Below, one piece after another: positions 49,638 to 50,185 of a DNA stretch of 50,185 nt (its first letter is position 1; every line of letters starts with the position of its first letter). A program made the position numbers and the translations under genes. The notes under the pieces were generated by a model, which was not told the DNA's origin, searched no databases, and was given only the letters and a program-made list of their open reading frames with translations. The stretch lies in NCBI GenBank assembly GCA_937128475.1, contig CAKZML010000304.1, forward strand, positions 1-50,185, in the 5' to 3' direction. Origin of the DNA: an uncultured Chromatiales bacterium (lineage in GTDB: Bacteria; Pseudomonadota; Gammaproteobacteria; Steroidobacterales; BM003).

Positions 49638-50185
49638 ATGACCCAACGTTGCGCCTTCATCACCATGGACAGCATGGAAGGATTCGTGTGCGACGACGAT
49701 CTGGCAATTCCTGCACTCAAGGAACTGGGATGGGATGTGGAGAAAATATCCTGGCGCGCACGGGGCACTGATTGGACGCGCTACGGGATTGTGGTGATTC
49801 GCTCGCCCTGGGACTACCCCACGGACGCCCCCCGCTTCCTGGCCTTGCTGGATGAAATCGAGGCTTCCGGCACTCCCCTTCTCAATCCACCTGAACTGGT
49901 GCGCTGGAACCTGCACAAGTCCTACCTGAAATGGCTGGAGGAGCGCGATGTAAGCGTGGTGCCTACCCGCTGGCTGGACAAGCCAAGGCAGGCTGACATC
50001 CTGGCGCTGTTCGATGAGTACGGCAGCGACAAGATGGTCATCAAGCCCGCGGTAGGCGCTAACGCACAGCATGCTCACGTACTGTACAAGGAAACCCTGG
50101 AACAGGACTGGCCAGAAATCGAACTTGTTTTCGAGCACCGCCAGGCGATGGTGCAACCCTTCCGCGCCGCCATTCAAAGCGAGGG
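49638..50185 (+). CDS. ATP-grasp domain protein (3' end outside window)
   Basis: Start of an ATP-grasp ligase-like protein, cut by the right edge; 182 residues are visible. It begins MTQRCAFITMDSMEGFVCDDD, with an N-terminal Rossmann-like pre-ATP-grasp segment, WDVEKISWRARGTDWTRYGIVVIRSPWDYP (in part), a linker LLNPPELVRWNLHKSYLKWLEERDVSVVPTRWL, and the start of the ATP-binding part, MVIKPAVGANAQHAHVL. This order fits the RimK/glutathione-synthase-type proteins that act in peptide-bond formation. The ORF continues off the window. It shares an apparent operon with the upstream unknown gene. Confidence 0.82.
   Translation, partial: MTQRCAFITMDSMEGFVCDDDLAIPALKELGWDVEKISWRARGTDWTRYGIVVIRSPWDYPTDAPRFLALLDEIEASGTPLLNPPELVRWNLHKSYLKWLEERDVSVVPTRWLDKPRQADILALFDEYGSDKMVIKPAVGANAQHAHVLYKETLEQDWPEIELVFEHRQAMVQPFRAAIQSE

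Noticed and set aside
1-50185. CRISPR arrays, tRNA/rRNA genes, insertion sequences, prophage or integron features
   Set aside because: I saw no regularly spaced repeats, no transposase or integrase genes, and no cloverleaf or rRNA-like sequence.
1-50185. Horizontally acquired island
   Set aside because: Base composition and codon use look even by eye, and genes are ordinary chromosomal families; I could not run a compositional test.

Overview
The window is a compact, gene-dense piece of a Gram-negative bacterial chromosome, most likely from a marine or aquatic gammaproteobacterium. By eye the GC content is in the mid to upper fifties and is even along the window. The lineage guess rests on gene content: Kdo kinase and a heptosyltransferase-type LPS enzyme, a RimB/RimK pair, a PA3496-like acidic small protein, and a fatty acyl reductase of the Marinobacter type. 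I saw no rRNA, tRNA, CRISPR, phage or insertion sequence, and no intergenic stretch longer than 300 bases. Nearly all genes are intact; the two at the edges (an MBL-fold hydrolase on the left, an ATP-grasp protein on the right) are cut by the window.

Region by region. 1-7 kb: mostly minus-strand singletons (MBL hydrolase, META lipoprotein, HIT protein, patatin-like hydrolase, DUF6122-like membrane protein, CPBP protease, MltF-type lytic transglycosylase, PdxH), with NnrU on the plus strand. 7-12 kb: formate-tetrahydrofolate ligase, then gamma-glutamyltranspeptidase divergent from a glutamylpolyamine-oxidase-like flavoprotein. 12-14.6 kb: a translationally coupled cytochrome b561/YceI/YceI operon and a small heat-shock protein. 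14.7-21.3 kb: a cysteine synthase, an M1 aminopeptidase, and a rimB-rimK-aspartoacylase-like operon preceded by an acidic small protein with a clear intrinsic terminator. 21.4-28.5 kb: rhomboid protease, giant AsmA protein, an unknown cysteine-motif protein, a PNPOx-like flavoprotein, and an NSS sodium symporter led by an unlisted 55-residue small ORF with a perfect 16-bp palindrome at its start. 28.6-36.9 kb: a GGDEF/EAL protein with a ruined GGDEF site, divergent ilvN and ilvB-type genes, azoreductase, pirin and malic enzyme. 37-43.2 kb: LPS glycosyltransferase and Kdo kinase head to head, a hotdog thioesterase, CorA, a thioredoxin-like lipoprotein and a second cysteine synthase.

The most coherent system is at 43.2-48.7 kb. 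A 661-residue double-Rossmann fatty acyl-CoA reductase is divergent from a wax ester synthase/diacylglycerol acyltransferase. They are followed by a TPR-like protein, a phasin with a basic Lys/Ala/Pro tail, and a bacterial acyl-CoA-binding protein. Together these could carry acyl-CoA to fatty alcohol to wax ester, supply and buffer the acyl-CoA, and coat the storage granule. The parts are known families; the grouping with ACBP, phasin and the unknown TPR protein, plus an inverted repeat between the two enzyme genes, is what deserves follow-up.
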